Positions 44,901 to 55,432 of a stretch of DNA of 64,000 nucleotides are shown here, piece after piece. This DNA is from Pisaster brevispinus (taxonomy: Eukaryota > Echinodermata > Asteroidea > Forcipulatida > Asteriidae). The stretch spans positions 13,000,647 to 13,064,646 of the forward strand of contig JAMKCF010000006.1 of the NCBI GenBank assembly GCA_023634235.1, written 5' to 3'. Under the pieces are notes generated by a model that was not told the DNA's origin, made no database searches, and worked only from the letters and a program-made list of their open reading frames with translations. Position 1 is the first letter of the stretch, and the number at the start of each line of letters is the position of its first letter. The position numbers and the translations under genes are program-made.

Positions 44901-47900
44901 ACTCAAAGTCATGGGTCTGACTTCTGTGTTTATGGCGACATTAACACACATTTAGCTGCGCCAAAAGATTGGGCCCTAGCCTCTGTCTCCTTGACCTTGG
45001 CTTAAAATGCATCTTCATCACACTCCCCTTAGGCATCTGAATCAGATAATGGAGGTGCCCATTCATCACAGCAAATGGAAATCCAGGTTTGTGTGTCATG
45101 ATACACGCTAACAAATGCATTTTTGCTCATGTGGGGATCTACCTTCTATTTACAGACTAGTTGTATGGGGTCAGCGTAGAGCATGCTCTCAGCTGCTGGT
45201 TAATTTAACCATTACATGTATTTGACTAATCTGGAATATGGTTCTCGGATGGTATATGCCACATTTGGGAAGCCGCCTGGTGTATCATTGCCTAGAAAAA
45301 TGGGCCAACTTAACCCGGTGTGGCGTAGCTGCAGTGATTTTGAACCTATGCAAATGTGTCCTAAAGACTGTGCCATAATAATGTACATTGTATTAAAGCA
45401 TACAGTATGTGTAGATGAAAGTAGTTCAAAGTTCCTCATTTTCGTAGTGTTCAGTAAACATACATCCTATCAACCTGTGGAAATTTCATCAAATATGGGA
45501 TCCTGAATTTGTGAGAAAGAGAAAAAAAAAAGAACAAAAGGTAAAAAGAAGAAAAAAAACACTTTATGATTTGTCAGGGATGTTATGCAACCCATTATGC
45601 TTATTTCACTTACAGCAATTGAAATATGCTATGGGTGGAGGTCTTCAAATGCTACTTTCTTGACTTTGACAGTATATTTTAGGCTGAAATTGTTCCTCTG
45701 GGGAATTGGTGCTGGTATAATTATGAACTTTATAGCCAGTGTCAAAGTGAGCAGTCAAATTTGAAACTAAACATTTCTTCCCCTTATCATATAAAAAAAA
45801 ATCTAATAGCAACCCATCTTGCGCTTTGTCTTTATGAAAGATCGGTGCTACCGGTAAACTGACAAGATAATCTCTTGAAAATCTTGTATATAATGCAACA
45901 AAAACTCTTGAGACAGATAGTTCCATCTTCTTTAAGCTGTGAATTCTCACCACACATTGTCTCACCTTCTCTATTTGCAGAAGAGTATGCTGATGTGGAC
46001 CTGCCTGTGAGTCCAAGCTCAGAGCACATCCAAGAAGAAGAAGATTTAGAAGAACTGTATGAGGACACGGTTCCAGCGGAGTCAACTCATAGCAACGACT
46101 CCTCTCACAACTCAGAGGAGGATCGGGATGAGCAGGATGATAAGATTGGAACTATTGACCTCGATGGTGATCCATACGGTGGGGAATCATGGCATTTGCT
46201 GAAATCATTTTCTCTTTAATTCTAAACTAACTAAAATATCATTGTTAAGAATTAAGAAACTTTATGGATGTAGCATTGGTACAGACATCAAATAGCCCAT
46301 TGCTCATACTAAAAGTTCTAACCTACAGTGCATTTACATGTATTTTACTACTCCATAACTCCTTATGTTAGTGACTTGTCGTACTGGATTTAAGCTCTGG
46401 TGTTTCTGACCAGCAGAGTGTGGGTTCAAGTCCCAGTCTTGACACTTGTGGCCTTAAAAGCAAGGCACTTAACCATTGGTGTTTGTCCTTTGGTTGGGAC
46501 ATAAGGCCGTTGGTCCCAGAAGAAATCATGCTGTAGGAAGAGTGTGCTTTCGTTTTGGCAATTTTGTTATAATTCTTTTGCAGAGTTCCACCTGTCATCT
46601 TGCTCCCTTGTTTAATTATGAAGGAGAAATGTTCTTAACTTAAACATTCAGAGACACTGTAATATAATTACCCAAAAATTTGGTTGATTTGTTAGAAGCG
46701 GCCCGGAAACATAGACATTTGTCAACGTGAGCATCATCTGATTAAAATTGGAATTAACTGATTGTAGTATTTTTGTCTTTCTTTTTAGGGGATGTAAAGG
46801 TCAACCCCGTTGCTGCGTCAGATTTGACTTCACCGAGTAAAGAGGGATTCCTTGACAAAAAACGGAAAGGTATAGTGTTAAAATGAACTTTTGGTTTCAG
46901 AAATTTGACCAAGTGCCATTCTTGTCTTAACGCTGCTACATATACTTGGGAATTCAGTAAAGAGGAACATCAGGGGTGACTAGGGTTGGCCTTCGTAAAG
47001 CTGTGTGGCTGAAATTATGCTAATAAGTAAAGACTGGGCACAAGAGGGTGCACCTTTTTGTCTAGGTGGGCATTTCTGGGCAATGAAAACTCTAGTTTTT
47101 GTTTGCATTTTACCTAAACAAGCCACCTTTACAAGATAATTTGCCATGGAGGTAAAAACAAATACATTGTCTGCGTGGAAATAGAAAACTAGGTAACAAT
47201 GCGCTACTTAAGAATATAATTTGGTTTATTACTTGATACTTAAGAATATAGATCAAAGAGGATAAGTGATGAAAAACCAACCTCTGACTGGGAACATGCC
47301 TGCGATTCTAAGTTTGTATTCCAGCAGATCCTAGGACAAGCTCCTGTTTGCAATTCCCAAGCGATCCAACTTTTTGTCCCTAAAGTTATGAGATATAATC
47401 GTTTACTAAGTCCTGTAAAGTATTATCAGTAGATCCTATTATTAGAAACTCTCCTTAACAGGTCCCTGAAACAATTTACCATTTGCCCTCGTTCCAGTCT
47501 TATTTTTTATTGGCCTTACCTAAGAGGAACACATTTAAATTAATTGACTTAATTAAAGGTCAGTCTGTATCCAGAATTCCAGGCACCAGTATTTCTCATG
47601 GTGGATGGCAAGTGTTGCTTGAAGTGCTCTGTTAGGGCAGTCCCATGGGAGGAGTAAAATTATGTGGAATTATTGACTCAGAAGCCCAATGCCTGTATAG
47701 GGGGAGTGGGGAGTGCTGTAGGAGAGGTCATAAGGGAATTGACCATTAAGTTTTCACTATAAAACTGAATTTTATCTATATAGGGCTTTCTTTCCCCTTA
47801 TCTTTATAAATACAAATTTTAAAGTAAATACATTTTTGTTAGTTCAAGAATCTTTTTATTCCATACTCTTTGAGAAAGTACATTGATTATTAAAGACAAT

Positions 47901-50900
47901 CAGTGCATAAGAAAATGACAAAATCAATATAAATTGAATGAATATAAATATAAATAATATGCGAGAAACTACTACAGTAAAACCGAGGCTTGACCCTTGA
48001 CCCTTAATTAAGTCAGTTATATTAAATGTGTTCCTCTTAGGTAACTCCGATAAAAAATAATGTCCTCCCACCCCTCCTGTTCTTCTACTTAATTATTCAG
48101 TAGAAAACAACCCGTACGAACAGATAAGAAACAGACGATGACAAATGAAACGAGGGAGGGACAGCGAGATGAAAGAAGACATTACAAAAACTTATGGCAA
48201 AACAGTAAAGAGAATGAATGTAGCTATTATAGTACCATTAAAGGATACATCTGGCGAAACTGGCCAAGCCAGAATTCAAACCCATGTTATGATTTTAAAA
48301 GATCTTGAAATTCGATTGTACAATGTAGCTTCCTCTGGCACAATAATCTGACAGGGAATAGTTTTCACAATTCTGTTGATAATCGTTCGTATTGGAACTT
48401 AATAATAGATTTTTAATACTGGATTCTTATATATAGCTCAGATCAAGGTACTTTGCAACATTATCCCTGTTCATCAGGCATACTTGAACCCATCCAAATA
48501 CTTTCTCAACTCCCTTGGGAGCATTCAACCTCACTTTGCATAGCTCTATTAGGATTAATTTGACATATTCACATCTCAGCCCTTGTATGTTCCCATTTGT
48601 ACATGTAGGTAAAGAGAAGCAGTTTATGGTTATTAATTGTCATGCTCATGGACACAAGTGTCACGATCAGGATTCGAACCCACACTCCGATGTCAATTCC
48701 ATCAGAACTTGAGTCCAATGAGCTAGACTTTTGGCCATGACACACTGGGTTTTATAAAAACTTGTTATAATGCGAATTATTGAAATATACAATGATTTTT
48801 AAAATGCCGTAGCATGTAACCTTTAAAGGTTAGACCTTTCTAAATCACCTTCCATTTTTTGGTCAGAAGGGCAGTTTGGGCTACAGAGTTGGCAGAAGCG
48901 TTACTGCATCATCAAGGCCAACATCCTGTACTACTACAAGAAAAAGACAGACAAGGAGCAGTGTAACCAGATTGTCTTGACTGGATATCAGGGGCGGGAG
49001 GCCCCAGAGTTTGAGAAGAAGAACAAGAGGAAAGACTGTCTCTTTGAGGTGGTGTGCCCGGCCAAGAGGTCCTATCAGGTCAGCCAGTATTTCCCTGTTT
49101 TTGTTTGCTCTCCTTCTTTTCTTGTAGTCATTGGAATGTGGATCAGATTCTTAGTCATTCTGGTCACAGTGCTTGTGATCAGGGGCATAAAAGGCAAGTT
49201 AAATGTGTTTCTATTAGGCAGCAAAATAAACTTATTTATAGGCTGATTATAGGAAACTGGACCAAATTTCATGGCACTGCTTATTGCAGATTCCTGAGCT
49301 TACGCACCCTGTAAAAGCATGTGCTTTGATTGGCTGTAAGTGCAGAACTCTGCTGTAAGCTGTGCCATGTAATTGGGCACTGCTCAGAAGCAGTAACAAG
49401 TAATTTTGCTTGTAAACAGTTTAAGTATTGCTGTTTAACAGGAATTTTGAGACAGTTCATCATTAATAATGTTATAACTATCAATTCTTCTATTTACAGT
49501 TCATTGCCCAGAATAAGAAGGAAATGCACGTTTGGATAAAAGCCATCGCTGTTGCCAGCAAACTTGCACCAAGCTCAATAGGTATGCTAAGGAGAAAAAC
49601 CCAAGAAGACTTTTTTAATTTTACTGGAAACCTTTTTCACATTTTGGATTTAAATCAGGAAGGGTTTATACCAGCCGTAGACCCTTCTTGGGGTGTTGTG
49701 ATTGAGCGGTCTAGGGCGGTCTGATTATTAGTCGAGACACTTGTGTCCTTGAGTAAGACGCTTTATCATAGTTGCTTCTCTCCACCTAGGAGTACAAATG
49801 GGTGCTGGTGAGAGCTGGGGAGTCCCCTGTGATGGACTGGCATCCTGTCCAGGGGATATAGAAGTATTCTAAGTTGTTTAATGCCAAGGAAACCAGATAC
49901 AAACACCGGCCTGATGAGCCATATTGGCTCGGGACAGATTTTACTTACTCTATAGACCCTCCTTGAGATTGAAGTTTGTGAATTCTACTCTCCCATGCAC
50001 CTATTCTTATGATTACTTTTTTCAATCACTCTGTAATCCAATGATGTCTCAAAATATCTTGAGAGCAGTAAAGCAGCAACTAAGGTGAAAAAGGAGCTTG
50101 AAATTTATCTACACACCTCCTGGTCTTTTGTTGAGGAGATATGAAGTATCCGTACGCCCTCACAAGAGGTATTCATCATCAGGCCTATGGGAAAACAAGA
50201 CTGGAGACTTCTTATCCATTTTGTCATGCCAAATCACCTCCTTATTCCTTCTTTCATCAGACCCTCTTGCCAAGTCAACGCCAAACAACTCGGGAGGCAG
50301 TGAAGAGATGTTGGAGGATTATGACGACACATCCATCCCGGCGCTGTCCAACGAGGCCAATGATGATGACGATGGCTACGGAGAGACATACGAGGAACTT
50401 GATAATTATCAGTCAACTAAGATGGCCAACCTGCCTCCTCCAGAGATCCCAGTCACAAAGATTGAGGAGGAGGAGGACATAGAACCGATTGATGAGGAGA
50501 TTTATGAAGATGTGTCCCAACCAAGTGACTCCCTGCCGCCACCTGTACCTGCAACAGTACCTATACGCCCAGCAAAATCAGCTGCAAGCTTGCCCCTCCC
50601 TCCAGAGCCATCAATCCCACCCCCCGTGCCGATCACGCACAGACCCCCACCTCAACTACCAACTGTGGAGAAACAGCCTGCGGCGCCCTACTCACCGCGC
50701 ACACAAATCAAAACTGTCCAAGGTAAGAATGTGAAGAATCTAAAGAATGATGCAAAGTCGTCTGTCAGAGGGGGCAAAGCTCCGCCGCCGGTCCCGAACC
50801 GTTCAGAGACCACCAGTTTGCCCAAGAAAGAGCTGTGGGAAGAAGATTATGAGAATATTTACATAGGGTTGTGGGACTGCATGGCCGACGACAAGGACGA

Positions 50901-51036
50901 GTTGGAGTTTAAACGAGGCGAGATGGTGCATATCATTAGTAAGGAATACGACACGTTCAGCTGGTGGATTGGAGAGAGAAATAACAAAGTAGGTCTGGTT
51001 CCTAAGGACTATCTAATGAAAGCATACATGATATGA
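32908..51036 (+). CDS. SKAP2: Src kinase-associated phosphoprotein (SKAP1/SKAP2-type adaptor), 7 coding exons, complete
   Basis: SKAP proteins are cytosolic adaptors that link Src-family kinases and ADAP to integrin and actin control. Exons: 32908-32956, 39718-39864, 45981-46166 (or to 46178), 46789-46869, 48867-49078, 49500-49581, 50261-51036; phases all agree, giving 510 residues (human SKAP2 359). The N-terminal 60 residues are helical (EEVKKFL, KAK/KREELL spacing), matching the SKAP dimerisation region. An acidic linker with Tyr follows (66-127). The PH domain spans about 146-245 (KEGFLDKKRK, SWQKRYC, FEVVCP, MHVWIKAI). The 253-449 linker carries EDYDD, GETYEELDNY, DEIYEDV and PPPVP runs and is much longer than in vertebrates. 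The SH3 domain (about 452-510) has ALYDY-equivalent GLWDC, then SWWIGE and GLVPKDY. Orthology to SKAP1 versus SKAP2 cannot be fixed here; the last exon's donor-like internal GTAAG at 50723 may allow alternative splicing. Confidence 0.93.
35045..35375 (-). repeat. Dispersed repeat with GCGTATTGG motif (copy 2, reversed, in SKAP intron 1)
   Basis: Contains TTCTGGACCCAAATTTTGG at one end and CCAATACGCTAACTTGTGC then ATGGGGAGAACCCTGG at the other, matching 3911-4192 in reverse orientation. The plus-strand open frame running into it from 34867 is therefore not a gene. Confidence 0.65.
38378..38540 (-). repeat. Dispersed repeat with GGGGCACCAAGGCCAAG (copy 3, reversed)
   Basis: GGTCTTGGCCTTGGTGCCC, AAAGTTCCCATAGACTTTAAG and GTTGAAATTCCAGGGC; in SKAP intron 1. 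Confidence 0.75.
39304..39469. repeat. Foldback element, GGGCTCAATTTCACAAAG family (copy 1)
   Basis: CCTGGGCTCAATTTCACAAAG and CTTTGTGAAATCGAGCCCTGG are inverted ends; internal GATTGATCTTAACTGCAAAC and CATCTTAAGATGAATC also fold. It abuts another dispersed repeat at 39466. Confidence 0.8.
39466..39612 (+). repeat. Dispersed repeat with GGGGCACCAAGGCCAAG (copy 4)
   Basis: CCTGGAATTTCATCTTGGAG through GAAACTTTTGAAGGGGCACC; starts exactly where a foldback element ends, about 100 bases before SKAP exon 2. Confidence 0.75.
39865..45980 (+). other. SKAP intron 2 (6.1 kb)
   Basis: GTAATG donor, TATTTGCAG acceptor. Includes the foldback at 43596 and two near-copies of TTTTACCCT(C/A)AAATCAAGAG at about 44735 and 44841. 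A 157-codon plus-strand frame at 41516-41989 has no recognisable domain and I do not call it a gene. Confidence 0.55.
43596..43749. repeat. Foldback element, GGGGTCGATTTCACAAAG family (copy 2)
   Basis: CCTGGGGTCGATTTCACAAAG at the left and TTGTGAAATCGAGCCCTGG at the right; GATTCATCTTAAGATGAG in the interior. In SKAP intron 2. Confidence 0.8.
46370..46600 (+). repeat. tRNA-derived SINE, in SKAP intron 3
   Basis: GTGGGTTCAAGTCCCAG, CACTTGTGGCCTTAAAAGC and CTTTGGTTGGGACATAAGG match the 18308 copy; the 5' part of the tRNA head is shortened. Confidence 0.75.
47500..48062. mobile_element. Foldback/TIR element of about 560 bp with ~58-bp terminal inverted repeats, in SKAP intron 4
   Basis: Left arm (about 47500-47557) contains TTACCTAAGAGGAACACATT; right arm (about 48002-48062) contains its reverse complement, AATGTGTTCCTCTTAGGTAA. 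Pairing extends outward through TTTTTTATTGG / CCGATAAAAAA. About 440 bases of non-coding sequence lie between. Likely a non-autonomous DNA transposon. Confidence 0.85.
48600..48745 (-). repeat. tRNA-derived SINE, reversed, in SKAP intron 4
   Basis: GACACAAGTGTCACGATCAGG, then ATTCGAACCCACACTCC and CCAATGAGCTAGACTTTTGG, the reversed head. Confidence 0.7.
49258..49378. repeat. MITE-like foldback, in SKAP intron 5
   Basis: GGACCAAATTTCATGGCAC start and GTGCCATGTAATTGGGC end, inverted; GTAAGTGCAGAAC inside. Confidence 0.65.
49700..49935 (+). repeat. SINE body fragment, in SKAP intron 6
   Basis: GACACTTGTGTCCTTGAGTA, CTTCTCTCCACCTAGGAG and TGGACTGGCATCCTGTCCAG; the tRNA head is degraded. Confidence 0.65.
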
Positions 51037-51954
51037 TAAAGGTTCCAATCTAGGGTATTTTGTTTATAAATAATACTGATCTGAACTGTCCCATTGGAGA
51101 CAAGCTTTTACTCTGATTGTAGCTTTCTTTCTAATGGACACTTTTCTCCAATCTCTTGGTTATTGTCAATTAAGCTATCCCCATTGGGGTATTCTGTGAC
51201 CGTGATTGAAACTCTTGTCTTCCAATTAGGATATTAATGGTTCTCAAACAGGACATTTGATGTGTATTGTCAACTAATATATATATATAGATATGTAATG
51301 GGTAGGGGTGGTTGGTCAAAGCTTTCAATTGAATCCGGACATTCGTCAGAGGCATAGACAAAATACAAACACAAAAAACATCCGTTTATATAAAAAAAAG
51401 GTGGCAAAGGATCATGGGAAGGGATCCTGAAAGAGGCGGGGAAAATAAAGGCCAATCAAAGTCAAATGTTTCAGACATTGAGACTGCCAATGACCAATCA
51501 GAGACAAACAGTTGGGACACTGGGATGGGCAATGGGGAAGAGGACGGATATTTATATGTAATATTGAGGAGGGGGATTTGAACTAGTTTTCTATTTATTT
51601 GAAAACAATCATTTATTCATTTTGATATTTTAGATTTTGATTGTGATTTCTCTTAATTTGTAAAAGTTTCTCCTTATTTTGTAAAAAAAGAAAAACCAGT
51701 ATTTTTCTGAAGGGATGGCTACTAGAGCAAGCTAGTCAGTCAAAATGCTCTAGACCAAACTTATCTTACTTAGGTCTAGTGAAGATAATTTACTGATGTC
51801 CCTAATATACTAAGCAAAACTAGAGGTCCCCTGATTCCCCAAATCTACTCTCTGGCAGTAGGTAAAAAGAAGAACAAGCTTTTAAAAAAATTAGCAGGAA
51901 CAGTACACTAAGTTCTTCTCTCAAATATTGTAGATAATAACATTTTATGCAACA

Positions 51955-52320
51955 AATAATTAATGGCCTGACGTTTTGACCCTACATGTAGCAGAGTCAT
52001 TAAGTGACAACACAACACATATGAACAGGTATACTGGTGTAACAGTGGAGGGAAGAAGAGAGAGAGAGGCAGAAAGCAGACAGAAAAATGCAAGGGATGA
52101 ACAATGAAGGAGACAAAGGGTTGGGGTTAGAGGGAAGTGGGCTGGTTCAACCACAAGAGATTGGAAACACAAAAGGGAGAACAAGTAAATAATTAGTGAA
52201 TGAGACAGACTGAAAAGGGGGACATCTTTCCACATGACTGCTTCTGTTACAACAGTGTAGCATTGTGTTGTCATAGCCTTTGAGAAAGATTCTGCTGGGG
52301 ATGAAACGTCAGGCCATCAG
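51955..52320. mobile_element. TIR element, ATGGCCTGACGTTTTGACCC ends
   Basis: Left TAATGGCCTGACGTTTTGAC (with CTACATGTAGCAGAGTC) and right GATTCTGCTGGGGATGAAAC then GTCAGGCCATCAG are inverted. About 365 bases; the interior is purine-rich and non-coding on the plus strand. Confidence 0.75.
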
Positions 52321-52734
52321 CTATTTTTTTGCATTTATACCAAAGTCCTTTTGGTTTTTATCAGCTAATTCTATGTTTACACTAAACAAACAACCCATAT
52401 GGAGTAAATTATTGTAATATACATTTGACAAACTTTGAATCTTACTGTCAAGGTGCCAATATGTGTATGTATCTATCTACCTTATTTAAACCAAATCATT
52501 TCCATGTGATATTCATATGAAAAAGGACTACAACTTCCTGTCGAAAAAGAAACTATAATGAAAAGTTACATCCAAACTAATTGTTGCCGAAATTCACTTC
52601 CTTTGAAAGAGGAAATAGGAATCATTCTGGTTTGATTTCTTCTGGTAAATGTTCATATTTCGTTTTGCCCATTGCTCTATTGCTGCCCTTAAAGTAGATA
52701 ACATTGTAAAGTTTGTAAAACATCATCCCACATT

Positions 52735-52912
52735 AATTAATGTGGGAATAACAAAGTAGGCAACGAGGTCTTAAACGGCTGTTCAAAACCATCACGTTAG
52801 TGGCCGTGCGATAAAGGACTGAACCGAAGACGAGGTGCTTTATCATAAGGCCATGACCCTAAAGGTTTTAAACGGCCATTTAGGACCGAATCACTCCTGT
52901 TTTATTCCCATT
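52735..52912. repeat. Foldback element, GTGGGAATAACAAAGTAGG ends
   Basis: GTGGGAATAACAAAGTAGGC then TCTTAAACGGCTG at the left, inverted as TTAAACGGCCATTTAGGACC then CTGTTTTATTCCCAT at the right; imperfect arms of about 50 bases. Confidence 0.65.
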
Positions 52913-53007
52913 TATGAATACCTTTCCGATAAAACATCCAAAAACCTTTAAAAGTTGAGAACAAATCTGACAGTTTTGTCTCCAGCTCGCCTTGAACTTC
53001 TATCCAT

Positions 53008-53384
53008 ATTGAGCAGGGTTCTGCCCACGGTAGTCGGTGCCGGAAAACTTGCCCGGCACTCATGATTCCCCGCCCACCACTGACGGAATTTTCTATTGTT
53101 CTGCCCACCACAAATTTTCAAATTTTGTGAATTAACTTAATTGCCAAATTAAATTCTTGCCAATTAATTATTTAACTTAATATGTAGGTTTTTAAAAGAA
53201 AATCTACCGGTAAATTCAAGATATCCAGCTCGTTTTCTGTCAAGAGTCCCTAGTTGGTATTTTACTAGCTGCGATCGTTCATTTCAGTATACGAACGAAC
53301 GTTAAAACACCATCCACCCATCCGCCCATCCGCCCGCCCATTTTTTTCCACTGAAAAAGTCCTGGGCAGAACCCTGATTGAGTG
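53008..53384. repeat. Foldback element, GAGCAGGGTTCTGCCCACG ends
   Basis: ATTGAGCAGGGTTCTGCCCA and TGGGCAGAACCCTGATTGAG are inverted ends enclosing about 330 bases; the interior has repeats of CCGCCCATCCGCCCGCCCA near the right arm. Confidence 0.7.
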
Positions 53385-55291
53385 ATAAGTAGCTCCTCTA
53401 ACAAGTTTAGAACTCGCACGCTTTATCTCCTCTCAACCAATCGGAATGGATGTACTGGCCCAGGTATTTATGAATTGAATAATCAAAGATCACTTAGAAT
53501 AATTTGGAAAGATTCTCCTGACCAAATATGTGCACCCGATTTTCCTTATCTTTGTGAAAATGTTGGTTGAATATGCCACAATTAATATAAATTCTCTTTG
53601 GGCCACACAAGGCCGCTATAATATGCCACGCTACTTTGAAAAGTATAGACAATTTTTTAAAAAGATGTAACTGTGCCATCATCAATCTCTGAATCTGATG
53701 AGATTTATTTGAACTAAAGGGCTGTACTTGATGTACTCTCCCACCCCCCCCCCCCAACCCCTAAAAAAAGAGAATTGTTTGACCTTTGGTTTAGAAATCA
53801 TCCCAAAATGTTGGTGCTATTTTGGATTGTGCTGCAAAAAGTAGTAAAATGTTCCCGCTATCCTTATTTGTCCTTGCTTTTCTCTTTATTGCTTGAAAAG
53901 TTATAAGGCGTAAGATGCTCTAATAAGTGACAAATGGATTCTGGAAGGGGAGGTGGTAGATTTAGGTGTTCACTTCTTATCTTCAGGAATGTGTATTCTT
54001 GTCCCTTCTGGCAGGCCAACACATTCACATGTAGACTTACTGTGAACTTTCATGTGGTTTTTGTAAAGTTTAAGGCTTTTGTGGTTTCCATTGCAGCTTT
54101 CTATCATCCCAATCATTTATTGTTAGTCGTAGGTTTTTAAATGTAGGCTTCTCCTCCATGTTAACTATCAACAATGTATCATGCTAACTAAATTGTATCA
54201 TGTAATTTGTAAATTTGTTGAGATTTTGAATGACTTATACCTTAATGAAAATCCTGAACAAATGTGGTATTTTTCTATGTATTTTTTCAGTTTAATATGC
54301 GGGAATGCATAAATAATGGACATATGTACATAATCTCACTTCAGTACAATGCCATAATAGTTGATAACAATAAAGTTTTAAATGAATTATCCTCTTTGAA
54401 TATAAATTATGTATAAAACAGCGAAGAATAACCAACTCTATTTCCAAATTATCTGTTATGGCAAAGTGCAGTATGATGGCATTGTATTAACATGTTTAAT
54501 ACAGTCGAAAATAAAGTATTTACACTTAAAACACTGGTATTGATTTCAAGTGGTATCTGCTGTCATATGAGAATAAGTATACAAATTTTCCCCCAGCTTT
54601 GAGTGTTGTTTTTTCTGCAAAACTGCTGAACCCGTCAGATCTTCGAGCATATGGCGAGTCAAATGGCAAGTCTGGACTCTGAAAAGACTTGTGTACAAGG
54701 GTGATATTAGAGCACTAGTTTTACTGGTATGCAAATTTGTAACAGTGGGGTTGGTTAAGCAATGCCCTATTTCACAAACCAGGCATGATATTTTACCCGT
54801 AACAAAACAGGAAAATTTGATTGTGTCTGAGGGCTGACCTACATATATGGTGTGGGCTTTTTCCCATTAATACATTTTTTTCAGGTATGCAAATAAAAAT
54901 CACACTGATTTTCTGAGGGCTATCAGAAATCGAATTGAAATAAACAAAGACTTTCTGGGAAGTGTTTGCATTCCCGATGGATTTGTTCGTTACATCCCCA
55001 TTGAATAGCAGTTAAGATCCACTGGTAATTGAACACGCATTTTCCTTTGCTTACTGTAAGCTTTTTCAAAAAGAAATTCTGCTGCTGACAATATCTGCTT
55101 CCCTGTTTCCTGGAATTTGATCCCTTGCTGCATGTCTGCTTGGTCATGGAAGAAGTAGAATGGTAGGAGTAAGCACAGCATCAAAGGAACGCTCTGGCCA
55201 CCGCCCTGCTGACAGTGATTTAACAATCTTTTGGTATGCAACCAGTAAGGATTAAAACTACCCTGTGCTTGCTAATTATGAATACGTATTC

Positions 55292-55432
55292 ATAGTAAAC
55301 AAATATTGACTGCTTCGAGCCCAATGGTTTAAAACTATGACTCACGTTGTGACCCCTGTATGTCCTGGGATCACTGATGGAATCGTAGTTTTAACCATTA
55401 CACAAGTAAAAGCAGTCAATGTTTGTTTTACA
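55292..55432. repeat. Foldback element, GTAAACAAATATTGACTGC ends
   Basis: TAGTAAACAAATATTGACTG and CAGTCAATGTTTGTTTTAC pair; AATGGTTTAAAACTATGA and CGTAGTTTTAACCATT continue the stem. About 140 bases. Confidence 0.75.

Noticed and set aside
50723..50806. Internal intron in the last SKAP exon (GTAAG at 50723, TTCAG at 50802)
   Set aside because: No polypyrimidine tract before the candidate acceptor, and the reading frame is open and compositionally continuous; kept only as a possible alternative donor.
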